Position numbers and translations under genes: made by a program
Source of the DNA: Branchinecta lynchi
Lineage: Eukaryota > Arthropoda > Branchiopoda > Anostraca > Branchinectidae
Direction of reading: 5' to 3'
Length of the DNA: 64,000 nt
NCBI GenBank assembly: GCA_023053575.1
Contig: JAKZAP010000007.1
Coordinates: 23,895,464-23,959,463, forward strand
Part shown: positions 55,260 through 64,000 of the stretch, one piece after another
How the letters are laid out: the number at the start of each line of letters is the position of its first letter
Position numbering within the stretch: position 1 is the stretch's first letter
The notes under the pieces: generated by a model
The model's input: the letters and a program-made list of their open reading frames with translations, nothing else
Database searches by the model: none
Told to the model about the DNA's origin: nothing

Positions 55260-55345
55260 ATTCATTTTTCTTTCTTTCTATTACTCCGCTCTTTCATTTG
55301 TTGTATAGCGGGCCTCAATAAATTATTATTATTATTAAAGTTGGA
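55260..55345 (+). mobile_element. LINE 3' end with CTCCGC hairpin and (ATT)n tail
   Basis: ATTACTCCGCTCTTTCATTT, TATAGCGGGCCTCAATAAAT and then ATT repeats. Same 3'-end design as 5405-5590 and 61560-61650. Confidence 0.6.
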
Positions 55346-55444
55346 ATCACTTTCCAACGGTTTTCGGGCTGTTTCGGAAATTTGCTGGACTTTCAGGACC
55401 GGCAAAATATTCCATCAGTCCAGAAATAAAAAAATATCAGTCAT

Positions 55445-55765
55445 GTTTGACAGTGCAAAACGGATAAATCAGCTGAATTTTTATTTGAGCTATATTCGGC
55501 CCCTCTTGGCAAGGGTTTCTCTTCAGGCTCAGGCAGCTCAAGCTGGAAAATGTGGATAAACCGAAGTGAATTCCACATCACTTTTCGCAACGTTTTCCAG
55601 AACGTTAGTACGGAAGCTCCGAGGAAAGGTGAATACTTCTGTGGGAATTTTGAAGGTGCGTAAAAAATACGAAAAGGGTCATAACCGTCTGGCGAGGACC
55701 CTTGCCAAGAAGGGCCGAAATATCGCTGCCAAAGCATCATAGCTGACGTATCCGTTTTTAGCCAT
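55445..55765. mobile_element. Foldback MITE (GTGCAAAACGGAT family), larger copy
   Basis: Left arm TTTGACAGTGCAAAACGGAT, ATCAGCTGAATTT, CCCCTCTTGGCAAGGG; right arm CCCTTGCCAAGAAGGGCCG, AGCTGACGTATCCG. The arms are separated by about 200 bp. The open frames on both strands are by-products. Confidence 0.55.
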
Positions 55766-55916
55766 TTTTTGAATGTTTGTCACTTATTACTATGTCGTGT
55801 GGTAATATGTGGGTGGTGTCTGTTGAAATGATAATTTCGTATTACTCTTTGTGCCAAAAGAAAGGTACCGTAGACAATTTGGGTCTCAGCTGATATTAAA
55901 TTCTGTTTGACTTTTC

Positions 55917-56235
55917 TAGATGCGAAAAAGGAAACTAAGGTGTTTTAAGAAGCACGCTCAAAAAGGTTACTCGAAAATAATCGCTAACTGTGGGCGGTAT
56001 AATAGACGAGCGCTCGGTCGGCTCTACTCAACTTATTGCGACCATTCCATTTTCTATGTTTCTGGACAATATTATACTCTTCTTAAAAAGAAAGACCTTC
56101 TTTGTCTCCGAAAACGTGTTATCGTTATTGTAAACTCCTTCTTTACCCCCCCCCCCCCCCCTTCCCCTTGGCATCGGAATAAAGTTATTATTCGGAAGTT
56201 CGGTGTTATAGATATTTCGGAGAATTGTTGACGCT
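55917..56235 (+). pseudogene. LINE reverse transcriptase C-terminal fragment
   Basis: SKIIANCGRYNRRALGRLYS and STYCDHSIFYVSGQYYTLLK match YGRIVPNRGRYNRKALGNLY and STFCYPSILIRSGVTHVLRK in the LINE at 57020-61650. The fragment runs into a poly-C stretch at 56148-56162. Confidence 0.65.
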
Positions 56236-56334
56236 ACACAGGAAGCTGTCGGAATCAGCCTAGTCCTGGTTTCCGCCACACCACCCCCTTACCCTCCCTG
56301 TTTGTGTGCTAGTACTTATTTATACATATTTATA

Positions 56335-56415
56335 AGTAGTGAACTGAGCCGGGATTTGAGCCCAGGACACTTCGTTCACAAGGCGGCCGCTCTACCAGTT
56401 GAGCTACCGATCGGT
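56335..56415 (-). ncRNA. tRNA-derived sequence (degenerate tRNA or SINE head)
   Basis: On the minus strand, GGTAGCTCAACTGGTAGAGC is a good A box/D arm and GGGCTCAAATCCC is a B-box-like T arm. The anticodon stem does not pair (CCGCC against CGAAG around TTGTGAA) and the acceptor ends do not match, so it should not make a working tRNA. It is more likely a pseudogene or the head of a SINE. Confidence 0.5.
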
Positions 56416-56639
56416 TTGTGAACATAGTTCGCATACCACTACAATAGTCAGATAGAAGCTGGCCGTAGGACCAGTGATTCCGCCCAGGGGCAAATTCATC
56501 AGATCAGTTCACATCCATGTCACGGAGGATAATTGAGGCTCCGAAATTGGAGTCCTAGACAAATTCAGTTCAAAAGTTTGTTCCTTGTTTATTTGTCACG
56601 GTATAAGTCCCTTGTTTAAAGCGCCATCTATCTATGCAC

Positions 56640-56750
56640 ATTATTATAGTTATTGTCGCATGTTTCTTCCTTTCTTTTCTTCATTTTACTTCGCTTGTTT
56701 TTCCTCCGTAATTTCGGGGTAATAAATAAATTATTTTTATTATTATACCT
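56640..56750 (+). mobile_element. LINE 3' end with CTCCG hairpin
   Basis: TTTTCCTCCGTAATTTCGGG, then GTAATAAATAAATTATTTTT and ATTATT repeats; related to the 3' ends at 55260 and 61560. Confidence 0.5.
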
Positions 56751-57019
56751 CTACTGTATGGTCGTAGAGGCTTATACGTTTTCAGTTTTCTATGGACCTG
56801 ATAAGGTCTAAAGCGTGTACGTCTGGCAAACTAGAAACAAATTAATCTTCGTTCTAATGACGAGTTCCACGTTTCTAAAAACCCCTGCAGCTCGTGACGA
56901 ACTTTGAGAAACTTATCTCTAATCATGAACCGGAAATTAAAGGGATCATGACGTGTAATCTTCGATTAAAGACTTATTCTAAATATCGTTAAATTATATT
57001 TATTAATTATTTAAGATCA

Positions 57020-57450
57020 ATGAAGAAAATAGTGTCAATGTTTCCTGCAGTATTTTGTCAACAAGTGCTCTATCAATGGTTGTCTGTGAAGATTACGTAT
57101 AAACGATTACACATGATTCCTGATGCGTATGAAGTTGTGCCTATTTCGGGCTCTTGTTCTTTCAAAATCGGGTTCGAAAGTCAAGTTGGCCTCCTTGCAA
57201 CTATGAAAATCGGGGTAAAAAATCGGGATGAAGTTTTTCGTGTTCATGATTTCGACCGAATGCCCAAGCGCTGCTTTTGCTGTCAATCCCCAAACCAAGG
57301 TGTAGCCAAATGACCACATCCGTCTGATTCTCCAAAATGCGCTCGTTGTGCTGGTTGCCACAGTTATAGCAAAGACTCGCCTTGCTCACTGCCTCCAAAG
57401 TGTGCCAATTGCGATGCTGTCATGTCTCTTTTAGCCTCAGATGCAGCGTT
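57020..57450 (+). pseudogene. LINE ORF1 (gag-like, zinc-knuckle) with a stop
   Basis: From ATG 57020 the frame gives AYEVVPISGSCSFKIGFESQ and then MPKRCFCCQSPNQGVAK followed by TGA at 57311-57313. In the same frame beyond the stop come SPKCARCAGCHSYSKDSPCS and PPKCANCD. Together these make a run of CxxC/H/C knuckles like gag-type ORF1 proteins, and the stop stands where a cysteine is expected. ORF1 binds the element's RNA. It is followed within 50 bp by the endonuclease frame. Confidence 0.65.
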
Positions 57451-57483
57451 ATGATGAACGCCGTGGGTTTTTGGAAAATAATG

Positions 57484-57710
57484 GTTTTTCAGGAAAAGAA
57501 ACTGCGCTGTGTGTCATTAAATGTAAACGGCACAAAGGACAAAGATCTTCTACTTGATGATTTGCTAGGCAGCTCGGACATTCTTTGTCTCCAAGAGCAT
57601 CTGCTATCCGCCCCTGGTAGCGAAAGTTTGATCCGATCTCCTGAGCATTTTGTTTTCATCCAGCCGGCAATGAAAACTAGAGGTCGGCCTTCCGGTGGGT
57701 TAGCCATTTT
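57484..57710 (+). pseudogene. LINE endonuclease, N-terminal part, cut by an insertion
   Basis: KKLRCVSLNVNGTKDKDLLL, DILCLQEHLL and the end RGRPSGGLAIF are the first motifs (Asn, Glu) of an APE-type endonuclease, which nicks the target for reverse transcription. The frame is lost at GGGATCCC, where the GGATCC element (57711-59129) begins, and is taken up again at 59130. Confidence 0.82.
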
Positions 57711-59129
57711 TGGGATCCCAAAACGTAAGTGGAGGGATACCTATGACATCGCAAAAGTTGTCCGTCTGTCCGTCCGTCTGTCCGTCCGTCTGTAAGCACG
57801 ATAACTCTCGAAGGGAATGAGATATTTTGATGAAACTTGGTGAGAAGGTTCGTTGGGTCGTCGGACCAGTCAAGTTCGTAGATGGGCTTTGTAGCTCTAC
57901 ATTTAGGGGTGGGGGAGGGGATTGAAATTAAGGGACAAACAAAATATTTTGAAACAGCTAATGTGATAGTCGATTATGGGGTAAGAAGACATGCTGAACA
58001 CGATGCTGAAAACCATTTTGTCATCGGACAAGTAGTTCGCCCGGAATCCGGCCAAAATCGGAAAGTTTGTTGAAAGTAAAAGTTTTATTTGAAGTTGATT
58101 AGATGTTCGATTTAGGGGTAGGAAGACATGCTGAAGACGATGGTGAAAATTATTTTCTCGACGGACAAGTATTTCGCCCGGAATCCGGCCCAAACCGGAA
58201 AGTTTGTTGAAAGTAAAAGTTTTATTTGAAATTGATTAGATGTTCGATTTAGGGGTAGGAAGACATGCTGAAGACGATGGTGAAAACTATTTTCTCGATG
58301 GACAAGTATTTCGCCCCGGAATCCGGCCCAAACCGGAAAGTTTGTTGAAAGTAAAAGTTTTATTTGAAGTTGATTAAATGTTCGATTTAGAGGTAGGGAG
58401 GCATGCTGAAGACGATGGTGAAAACTATTTTGTCGACGGACAAGTATTTCGACTGGAATCCGGCCCAAACCGGAAAGTTTGTCAAAATTAAAAGTTTAAT
58501 TTGGAGTTGATTGGATGTTCGATTTAGGGCAAGAAGACATGCTGAACACTTATGTGAAAACAAGTTTCTACCCGGACATGTAGTTCGTCCGGAATCCGGC
58601 CAAAACCGGAAAACTGTTGGAAGTCAAAGTTTTATTTCTAGTTGATTAGATAAGCGATTTAGGGATAAGAAGAGATGCTGAGTCCCTGTGTGACAATCGT
58701 ATTTTACCCGGACATATAGTTCGACCGGAATCCGGCTGGAATCGGGAAATTTGTTATAAGCTAAATTTCTATTTGAAGTTGATTAGATGTTCATTACTGG
58801 GGAAAGAAGATACCCTGATTTCGTCTTTGGGCTTTCTTTTTTCGCCGGACAAGTAGTTCTGGAGTTCGGCCGGAACCGGGAAATTGGCAGAAGTGGCAGG
58901 AAGTTTTCGTCAAAACAGATATGACTTATAGGGGTAAACACACATGCTGAATCCAAATCTGAACTTGGTTTTCTCAGGTGATTAGCTATTTTGCCTTAAT
59001 CTGTTTCTGAATTTTAATTGTAAAAATGTTCAAGGAGTCTGGCGAAGACTGGATCTGGCTAAGACAAGACCCAGTTGTCTGGATCAGATATTGAATTTTT
59101 GGGATCCCATCGAAACCTTTGGTCTTGTT
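57711..59129 (+). mobile_element. GGATCC-ended satellite-bearing element, copy E, inside a LINE gene
   Basis: It begins TGGGATCCCAAAACGTAAGT and ends GGGATCCCATCGAAACC, CTTTGGTCTTGTT. Order: GTCCGTCTGTCCGTCCGTCT block, AAGGGAATGAGATATTTTGA, GATGAAACTTGGTGAGA, then eight or nine ~137-bp monomers. Removing it restores the endonuclease frame (GLAIF joined to FEPASV) with no evident target duplication, which fixes the ends to within two or three bases. Confidence 0.88.
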
Positions 59130-59640
59130 CTTCGAGCCAGCGAGTGTTCAGCACCACCAAAACTGTTCCAGTGCTTGCGTTCAGTTGGACAATAGTGTTC
59201 TTGTTAACATATATTTACCTTGCGACCGGCGGAACATTGCATCACATAGTTCATTTGCTAAGGCTTGTCAGAAAATCAGAACACTTCTGTCAGACATTTC
59301 ACGGAAAGGAATGAAATGGGCTCTTGTTGAGGATATCAACACTGATCTTCTAACTTCTTTGGTACGGATTGACTTATTTTTCGATTCTTTACCGGTAGCT
59401 CACAGTCTCATTGAGAAGTCTCTACCCTTTTCATACATACATAATCGTGGCGCTAATGTTTCCAACCTTGATCATTTGATTGTTTCTGAAACTAGTCTCA
59501 TTGACGGTATTGTTGAGGTTGATGAGGAGAAAATTGAGGACGACCATCTGGCCCTGTCTTTCTGTTTGGTTGTCCCTGTTTCTCGAATCATTTGTCCAAA
59601 TCCGAAGAAAGCCTGGATCCAAAAGCGTAACTGGAATTGT
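59130..59640 (+). pseudogene. LINE endonuclease, C-terminal part
   Basis: FEPASVQHHQNCSSACVQLD and VLVNIYLPCD continue the endonuclease. KGMKWALVEDINTDLL (GDFN-like, here with a changed glycine), SYIHNRGANVSNLDHLIVSE and DDHLALSFCLV give the last catalytic motifs (SxLDHxxxS, DH). The Gly-Asp of GDFN is altered to EDI, so the enzyme may be dead. Confidence 0.8.
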
Positions 59641-59935
59641 ATAGATGCTGTGCTCTACATTTCTACGTTAACTAATCTTCTCTCGCTTTTAAAAGTTCCT
59701 TTTCACCTTCTTCAGACTGGTATAGCAGCTAGTACTTCGTCCGTTGATACTAATTGTTATTATTAGCGAGCTTGTCCATTGCTTGAAATTGGCAGCCGAT
59801 ATTGCTGTACCGACTGAGAGAATTCGAGTTGGTACAAGGAAACCTATTTGGAAAGTCAGCCCTGAAGTTAAGAAGGCAAAAAACACGGCAACATCTTGGT
59901 ACTGTCTTTAATCTAAGAGCTAAAACGAAGCGACG

Positions 59936-60000
59936 AAAAAAAAAAAAAAGCTAAAACGAAGCGACGAAAAAAAAAAAAGCTAAATCGAAGCGTGATACAA
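59936..60000 (+). repeat. 29-bp tandem repeat
   Basis: GCTAAAACGAAGCGACG followed by a run of A is repeated twice, with a third variant (GCTAAATCGAAGCG). It lies between endonuclease and reverse transcriptase remnants. Confidence 0.6.
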
Positions 60001-60022
60001 ATCTTCACTTAAAAATGCTCGT

Positions 60023-61425
60023 TTGAATGGCTTAGATGCTCCCACTGACAAAAAAGCGTGGCAAAAGGTCCTTCGTACAGATAAAGGTTCAGCTATACCT
60101 CCTTCCGCGCTAACTATGGCTGACTGGACCAGCCACTACAGTGGTCTATTCAGTGGTTGCAAAAAACAGATTCAGCAGCACTTTGAAAATTTACTTCTTA
60201 AATACCTACCAAGGAGAATATTTCAACCTTCTGTTCTTCCACCGAAATTGCTTTCCGAAAATTAAGAAGAACTGGTTCTACAGATTCTGATGGCCTTAGT
60301 GCCGATTTTTTCAAAATTGAGTGTCCAGCTTTAACACAACACCTTGAGCTGCTGTTTTAAATTTGTTTATGCTAGGGTTGGTTTCCGAATAGTTTCCTCT
60401 TGGGTACTATAACATCGGTGATTAAGCGAGGGAAAGACACGGACCTTTGCAAAAGCTATCGTCCAATTACAGTTTCTTGTACACTAAGCAAAATCCTGGA
60501 ATACGTCCTTCTCCAGAAATAGTTGAAAAATGTCGCTTTGGTTCAATGCAGTTTGGATTCCGTTCGAGGTCCAGTTGTGCGCACGCGCATCACATATTGA
60601 CAAAAATGATGAAACAGGCTACCCGCGGCAAGTCTTCTATTTATATGTTCCATAGATATAGCTGGTGCTTTTGACAATATAACGCATTCTCAGGCCCTAT
60701 TTTCTCTCATTGCTTCTGGCGTGAATCTGTCTGTTGCCTATCTGTTAAAATTTTGGTATGGTCATTCGTTAGTAAGGTTCAAATGGCAAGGTAGCTTGTC
60801 AGAGAGCATTCCTGTCCGAACTGGTGTTCGCCAAGAGAGAGTCTTATCTCCCTACATCTTCAAATTGGCCATATCTTCTTGTCTCGATTCTTTGCATCCT
60901 GCTTACTTCTATAAAGACTATGGCTTCAGCTACATAGCCTATGCGGACGACTTGCTCTTAGTAAGCCGTAGTCGATCCGCACTCACAAAAAATGTAAGTA
61001 AGCTGTCGTCGGAACTTCTCAGAACTGCATTTCAACCCTTCGTCAAATGGTTCAAATGCATCCAAAGCTTCTATATCTCTTGGATCGTTCATCGTCAAAT
61101 CAACAGACTCTGTACGGTGGCTCGGCATAACGTTCAAATCTTCATTGTCAAAATTTTGCTCTTCGGTTGTTCAAGAAGTTTATAAATCAATCCGTAGCGC
61201 CTATGGGCGCATCGTCCCCAACCGGGGGCGCTATAATCGTAAAGCATTGGGAAATTTGTACAGCACCTTCTGCTATCCATCTATACTAATTCGTTCTGGC
61301 GTCACTCATGTTCTGCGAAAGAAGGAGATTAAAAAGATGAGATCATTTTATTTTAAATATGCGAAGCACCTGCTCCACTTGTCGAAATTATGTCATAACC
61401 ATACATTGACGGAGAAATAAAAAAT
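60023..61425 (+). pseudogene. LINE reverse transcriptase (multiple frame breaks)
   Basis: Pieces in several frames appear in order: LDAPTDKKAWQKVLRTDKG, DTDLCKSYRPITVSCTLSKI, FGSMQFGFRSRSSCAHAHHI, DIAGAFDNITHSQALFSL, SESIPVRTGVRQERVLSPYI and the active site YADD (60940-60951), then VRWLGITFKSSLSKFCSSVV, RGRYNRKALGNLYST and FYFKYAKHLLHLSKL. This is a nearly full reverse transcriptase with at least four frame shifts or stops. The GVRQER motif replaces the usual GVRQGC/S. Confidence 0.83.
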
Positions 61426-61660
61426 TCAAGATGCAAGTGTGACCCTTTTGGATGTTTCCTCATCATGTCAATGGATCAAATCATGGACAGCAGGGCCCAA
61501 CCAGCGCACGATGTCGTCCACTGCTTCCTGACCGAATATTGAAAATTAAGTTTCTTTTTCTGCGTGTTTATGTGTTTGTTTATTTTCTTTATTTTCTTCA
61601 TTTACTCCGCGTTTTCAAAATGGCGGGTCGTAAATAAATTACTTACTTACTTACTTTTTC
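61426..61660 (+). mobile_element. LINE 3' UTR and (CTTA)n tail
   Basis: TACTCCGCGTTTTCAAAATGGCGGG forms a CCGC/GCGG hairpin followed by TCGTAAATAAATTACTTACT and more ACTT units. This is the end of the element that starts near 57020 and defines the 3' hairpin shared by short fragments elsewhere. Confidence 0.7.
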
Positions 61661-61667
61661 AGTTCAA

Positions 61668-62130
61668 TTCAATTTATTTCTAAAACGTGCAGCGGACAAG
61701 CCGAATATTCGTTTGGTCGTCAATAAATATATATACAATTTATAGTCAACACTTACGAATTAATTTAAAATAACAGTAATCGTCAAATACATTTAATAAA
61801 AAGAGTTAAACTCGGGTACACAATTACTTACTAGCACTGGCGTTAAAAACCTTGACAAAGGAGGGAACAAAGCTTTTCAGATATCGGTTTCGAGACACCT
61901 GAATAGGCTGTATGAGAGGTACAGCTTCTGCCACTGCTCTTGCGGGTCTTTCTCGATGTGGCTTGAAATCAGGGGGCAGTATTGATCGATGGGATGTACT
62001 GTTCAGCAACCCTGTACCAAAATCAAGCGACAGCTTTTGTCGACGACTAGCAAGGGAATCTAGGCCAAACTGTTCAAGGAGGGCACAGTATGGGATTTTT
62101 GGCGCTTTTGAAATGATCAACAATGCACGA
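61668..62130 (-). pseudogene. LINE reverse transcriptase C terminus and 3' UTR
   Basis: Minus-strand translation: KIPYCALLEQFGLDSLASRR, QKLSLDFGTGLLNSTSHR, SILPPDFKPHRERPAR and NRYLKSFVPSFVKVFN. This is the typical C-terminal end of Jockey/CR1-group reverse transcriptases (LxxRR..L...F...L......LLP....R..R....RY..SFIP). A 3' UTR follows, ending in AATAAATTGAATTGAAC, shared with 5060-5285. 5'-truncated; the tail abuts the tail of the plus-strand LINE. Confidence 0.78.
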
Positions 62131-62338
62131 AATTGAACTCTCTAAATTGAACTTACTTACTTATATGCAACGGGTCAGGTGCCAATACTTACTTTAGGGA
62201 TTGAATAGCATGTACTTATAAATGTTGTAGATGAAGTGCTTCTAAATGTTGTGCTTAGGTATCAAGTGTTAAGTAGTTGCCAACAAATGTACGTAGTACT
62301 GAACATTGTAAGTAACTGCATGTTGAGGAAACATTATA

Positions 62339-62575
62339 GGTGCGTTTTTTTTCGATGTAGTTTCGTTATAGTTTCACTTTAGTTTGACGTACTTTGGTTT
62401 CAGTTATGAAAGTACAGTACATGAGAAAGTAGCCTACATGCTTTTTTTAGTAAAGTTGTTAAAAAAAAAGGACAAATAAAACAGTAGGCTATATGTACTG
62501 TGCTTTCATAACTGAAAGAAAAGTACGTCAAAATACAGTGAAACTATACCAAAACTACTTCCAAAAGAACGCACC
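62339..62575. mobile_element. Palindromic MITE (GGTGCGTT ends)
   Basis: GGTGCGTTTTTTTTCGATG at the left and CCAAAAGAACGCACC at the right, with long complementary arms (TATAGTTTCACT, TTTGACGTACTTT, TTTCAGTTATGAAAG). 237 bp. The flanking duplication is unclear (TA or TTA). Confidence 0.65.
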
Positions 62576-62670
62576 TTAAATTTCCAGCATTGATTGGAGC
62601 CCGCGCCGTCTAGTAGTCCGCTTACCAAGGGTGCAGCGTCCTTCACAGACTGCCCGAGTTTCATCAGTTT

Positions 62671-63432
62671 TATGGCACTTGCACCTTCGCTCAAGTGCCA
62701 TATACCGATTACTTTCTGGTCTGTCCATCTGTCGGTCTGTCTGTCAGGCCACTAATCTCAAGTTGTACTTCCGGAAGCGCTAGGACGATGAAACTTGGCA
62801 GGCAGATTAGGGACCCTACCGAACTAACTTGGAAATAGTCGCTTCCCCGATTTGACCACCGTGGGGGGAATGGAGGGAGGGGGAATCCGGAATATTGACA
62901 TATTTTTAACTTTTCAAGGGGGAAAACTTAATATTTGGAAAGACCTCATGTCTCAGATGTTCCATTTCAAGTGCGGACAGGATCTGATCAATGTGGGGGA
63001 GTCGGGGGGGGGGGGACCGGAAATTTTGTGACACGCTTAGAGTGTAGCGATTGGGATGACAGTTGGTGGGAAGAACAAACGTTAAGCCGTAGACACACCA
63101 GTAACAGAACCGGACCGGATTTGGGCACTCTGGGGGGATTTGGTCCGGAATTCCGGTGATCGTGATTTAAGGTACTTCCAGATGTGGTAGGGCGACGAAA
63201 CTTGGCTTGAACACTAGAGACTTGACAAGATTGGCTTAGAAGCTGTCACTTTCCAGATCCGACCATCCCTTAAAGTACTCTCTTCACCGCAAAGTACAAA
63301 CAATACATTTAAGCAGAATCTACGTTTTCATGATCCCCATGAGCCCATGATCATTTTGTCTCAAGGGGTTTGCTTAGAAATGAATTTCTAGCACCCTTAA
63401 AGTGCGCATCCTAACCGAATAGTAAAAAGATC
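62671..63432 (+). repeat. GCACTTG-family repeat, plus orientation
   Basis: It starts with the hairpin TATGGCACTTG / CAAGTGCCATA, then CCGATTACTTTCTGGTCTG with a GTCTGTCTGTC block, AGGACGATGAAACTTGGCAG, two poly-G runs, and AAAGTGCGCATCCTAACCGA. Same layout as 6555-8105 but shorter. Confidence 0.65.
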
Positions 63433-63619
63433 TAAGCACAATGTACTTGAGTCAATTCTTGAAAATTTATCGGTTCTCGGCGCTTGAAGCACTAAGTTAC
63501 TTTGCTTAAGTAATAAGTATTAAGTACTTTAGGAAAGTTGTACTTAAGTAAAACCCCAGTAACTGAAGTAATTCCCGATACTGCTATCGACACCTCTTGT
63601 CTTGTCTGATACTCCAGCG

Positions 63620-63918
63620 CAGAGGCGTTACTAGTCAAAATGTTTTTTGTTTTGTTTTGGGGGACCGACTGGCTGGTCATTTATATTGACTGTTTTTGCA
63701 GAAAAAAACGACGATTATTGAGAAGAAACTACTGTTTTGACGAAAAATCGGCTGATTTTAAGAAAAACTACTACTTTTTAAGAAAAACCGACTGTTTTAA
63801 AAAAATGACCGTTTTCTGGAAAATCGTGGCGACTCGGCTATTATGTTATTGACTGGCCGACAACATTCGGGGGGGGGGGGGGGTGCGTCCCCCCTCCCCC
63901 CTAGTCGTGACGCCCCTG
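63620..63918. mobile_element. hAT-like MITE with exact 8-bp duplication
   Basis: Ends CAGAGGCGTTACTAGTC and GACTAG-like CTAGTCGTGACGCCCCTG, flanked by identical CTCCAGCG (63612-63619, 63919-63926). 299 bp with a poly-G run of about 17 followed by poly-C near the right end. Related to the nested element at 23606-23822. No transposase. Confidence 0.88.
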
Positions 63919-64000
63919 CTCCAGCGTTATAGCGACTGTGGAGAGTAGTGTAACATGACACAAGTTTTGCACGTGGTTGTCGGAATCTTCTGTTAAGGTC

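Noticed and set aside
56335..56415. Functional tRNA gene
   Set aside because: A and B boxes are present, but anticodon and acceptor stems do not pair.

Overview
The window is nuclear DNA from an invertebrate animal. Split genes with GT-AG introns, a housekeeping eIF2B subunit in pieces, several animal-type non-LTR retrotransposons and many DNA-transposon remnants show this. I cannot name the species. A broken piece of 18S rRNA (16718-16900) carries the V4 region and would be the best sequence to place it by database search.

Two host genes can be supported, and they face each other. On the plus strand, 336-872 and 8248-8407 are the last two coding exons of a nuclear-looking protein, joined across a 7.4-kb intron; earlier exons lie before the window. 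On the minus strand, five exons between 26546 and 11040 encode most of the beta subunit of translation initiation factor eIF2B. All four splice junctions keep frame and the stop codon is at 11042-11040. The first exon (about the first 50 residues) was not found. No host exon was recognised from 26547 to 64000.

Almost everything else is mobile DNA, much of it nested. Elements whose ends I could fix by target-site duplication (TSD) are: an LTR retrotransposon with apparently identical 623-bp LTRs and almost no interior (41819-43816, TSD TATG); a 1.3-kb foldback element built of short repeated modules (30721-32030, 9-bp TSD); a hAT-like element (33417-36397, 8-bp TSD) holding a smaller transposon and a LINE; a second hAT-like element (27733-30395) holding an array-ended element (29168-30284, 8-bp TSD); a third hAT-like element (23157-23955) holding a fourth (23606-23822); a fifth (63620-63918); and several small MITEs with 2- or 3-bp duplications.

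The most unusual family is a roughly 1.2-kb element with GGGATCCC at both ends, a GTCTGTCC-rich block and an internal array of about 137-bp repeats. Five copies are present (17099-18361, 39077-40280, 47015-48184, 52954-55250, 57711-59129). One has landed in a LINE endonuclease reading frame, and one is itself interrupted by a LINE. It resembles non-autonomous Helentron-type elements, but that assignment is inference.

At least three LINE lineages are visible: a CR1/Jockey-like reverse transcriptase at 18780-20110; a lineage with a C-terminal CCHC finger at 34146-36043 and 53510-54668; and a lineage with an ORF1 zinc knuckle, endonuclease and reverse transcriptase at 57020-61650. Short 3' ends of the last type share a CTCCGC/GCGGG hairpin before AATAAAT. 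All lineages are broken by stops or frameshifts. Comparisons were made by eye.
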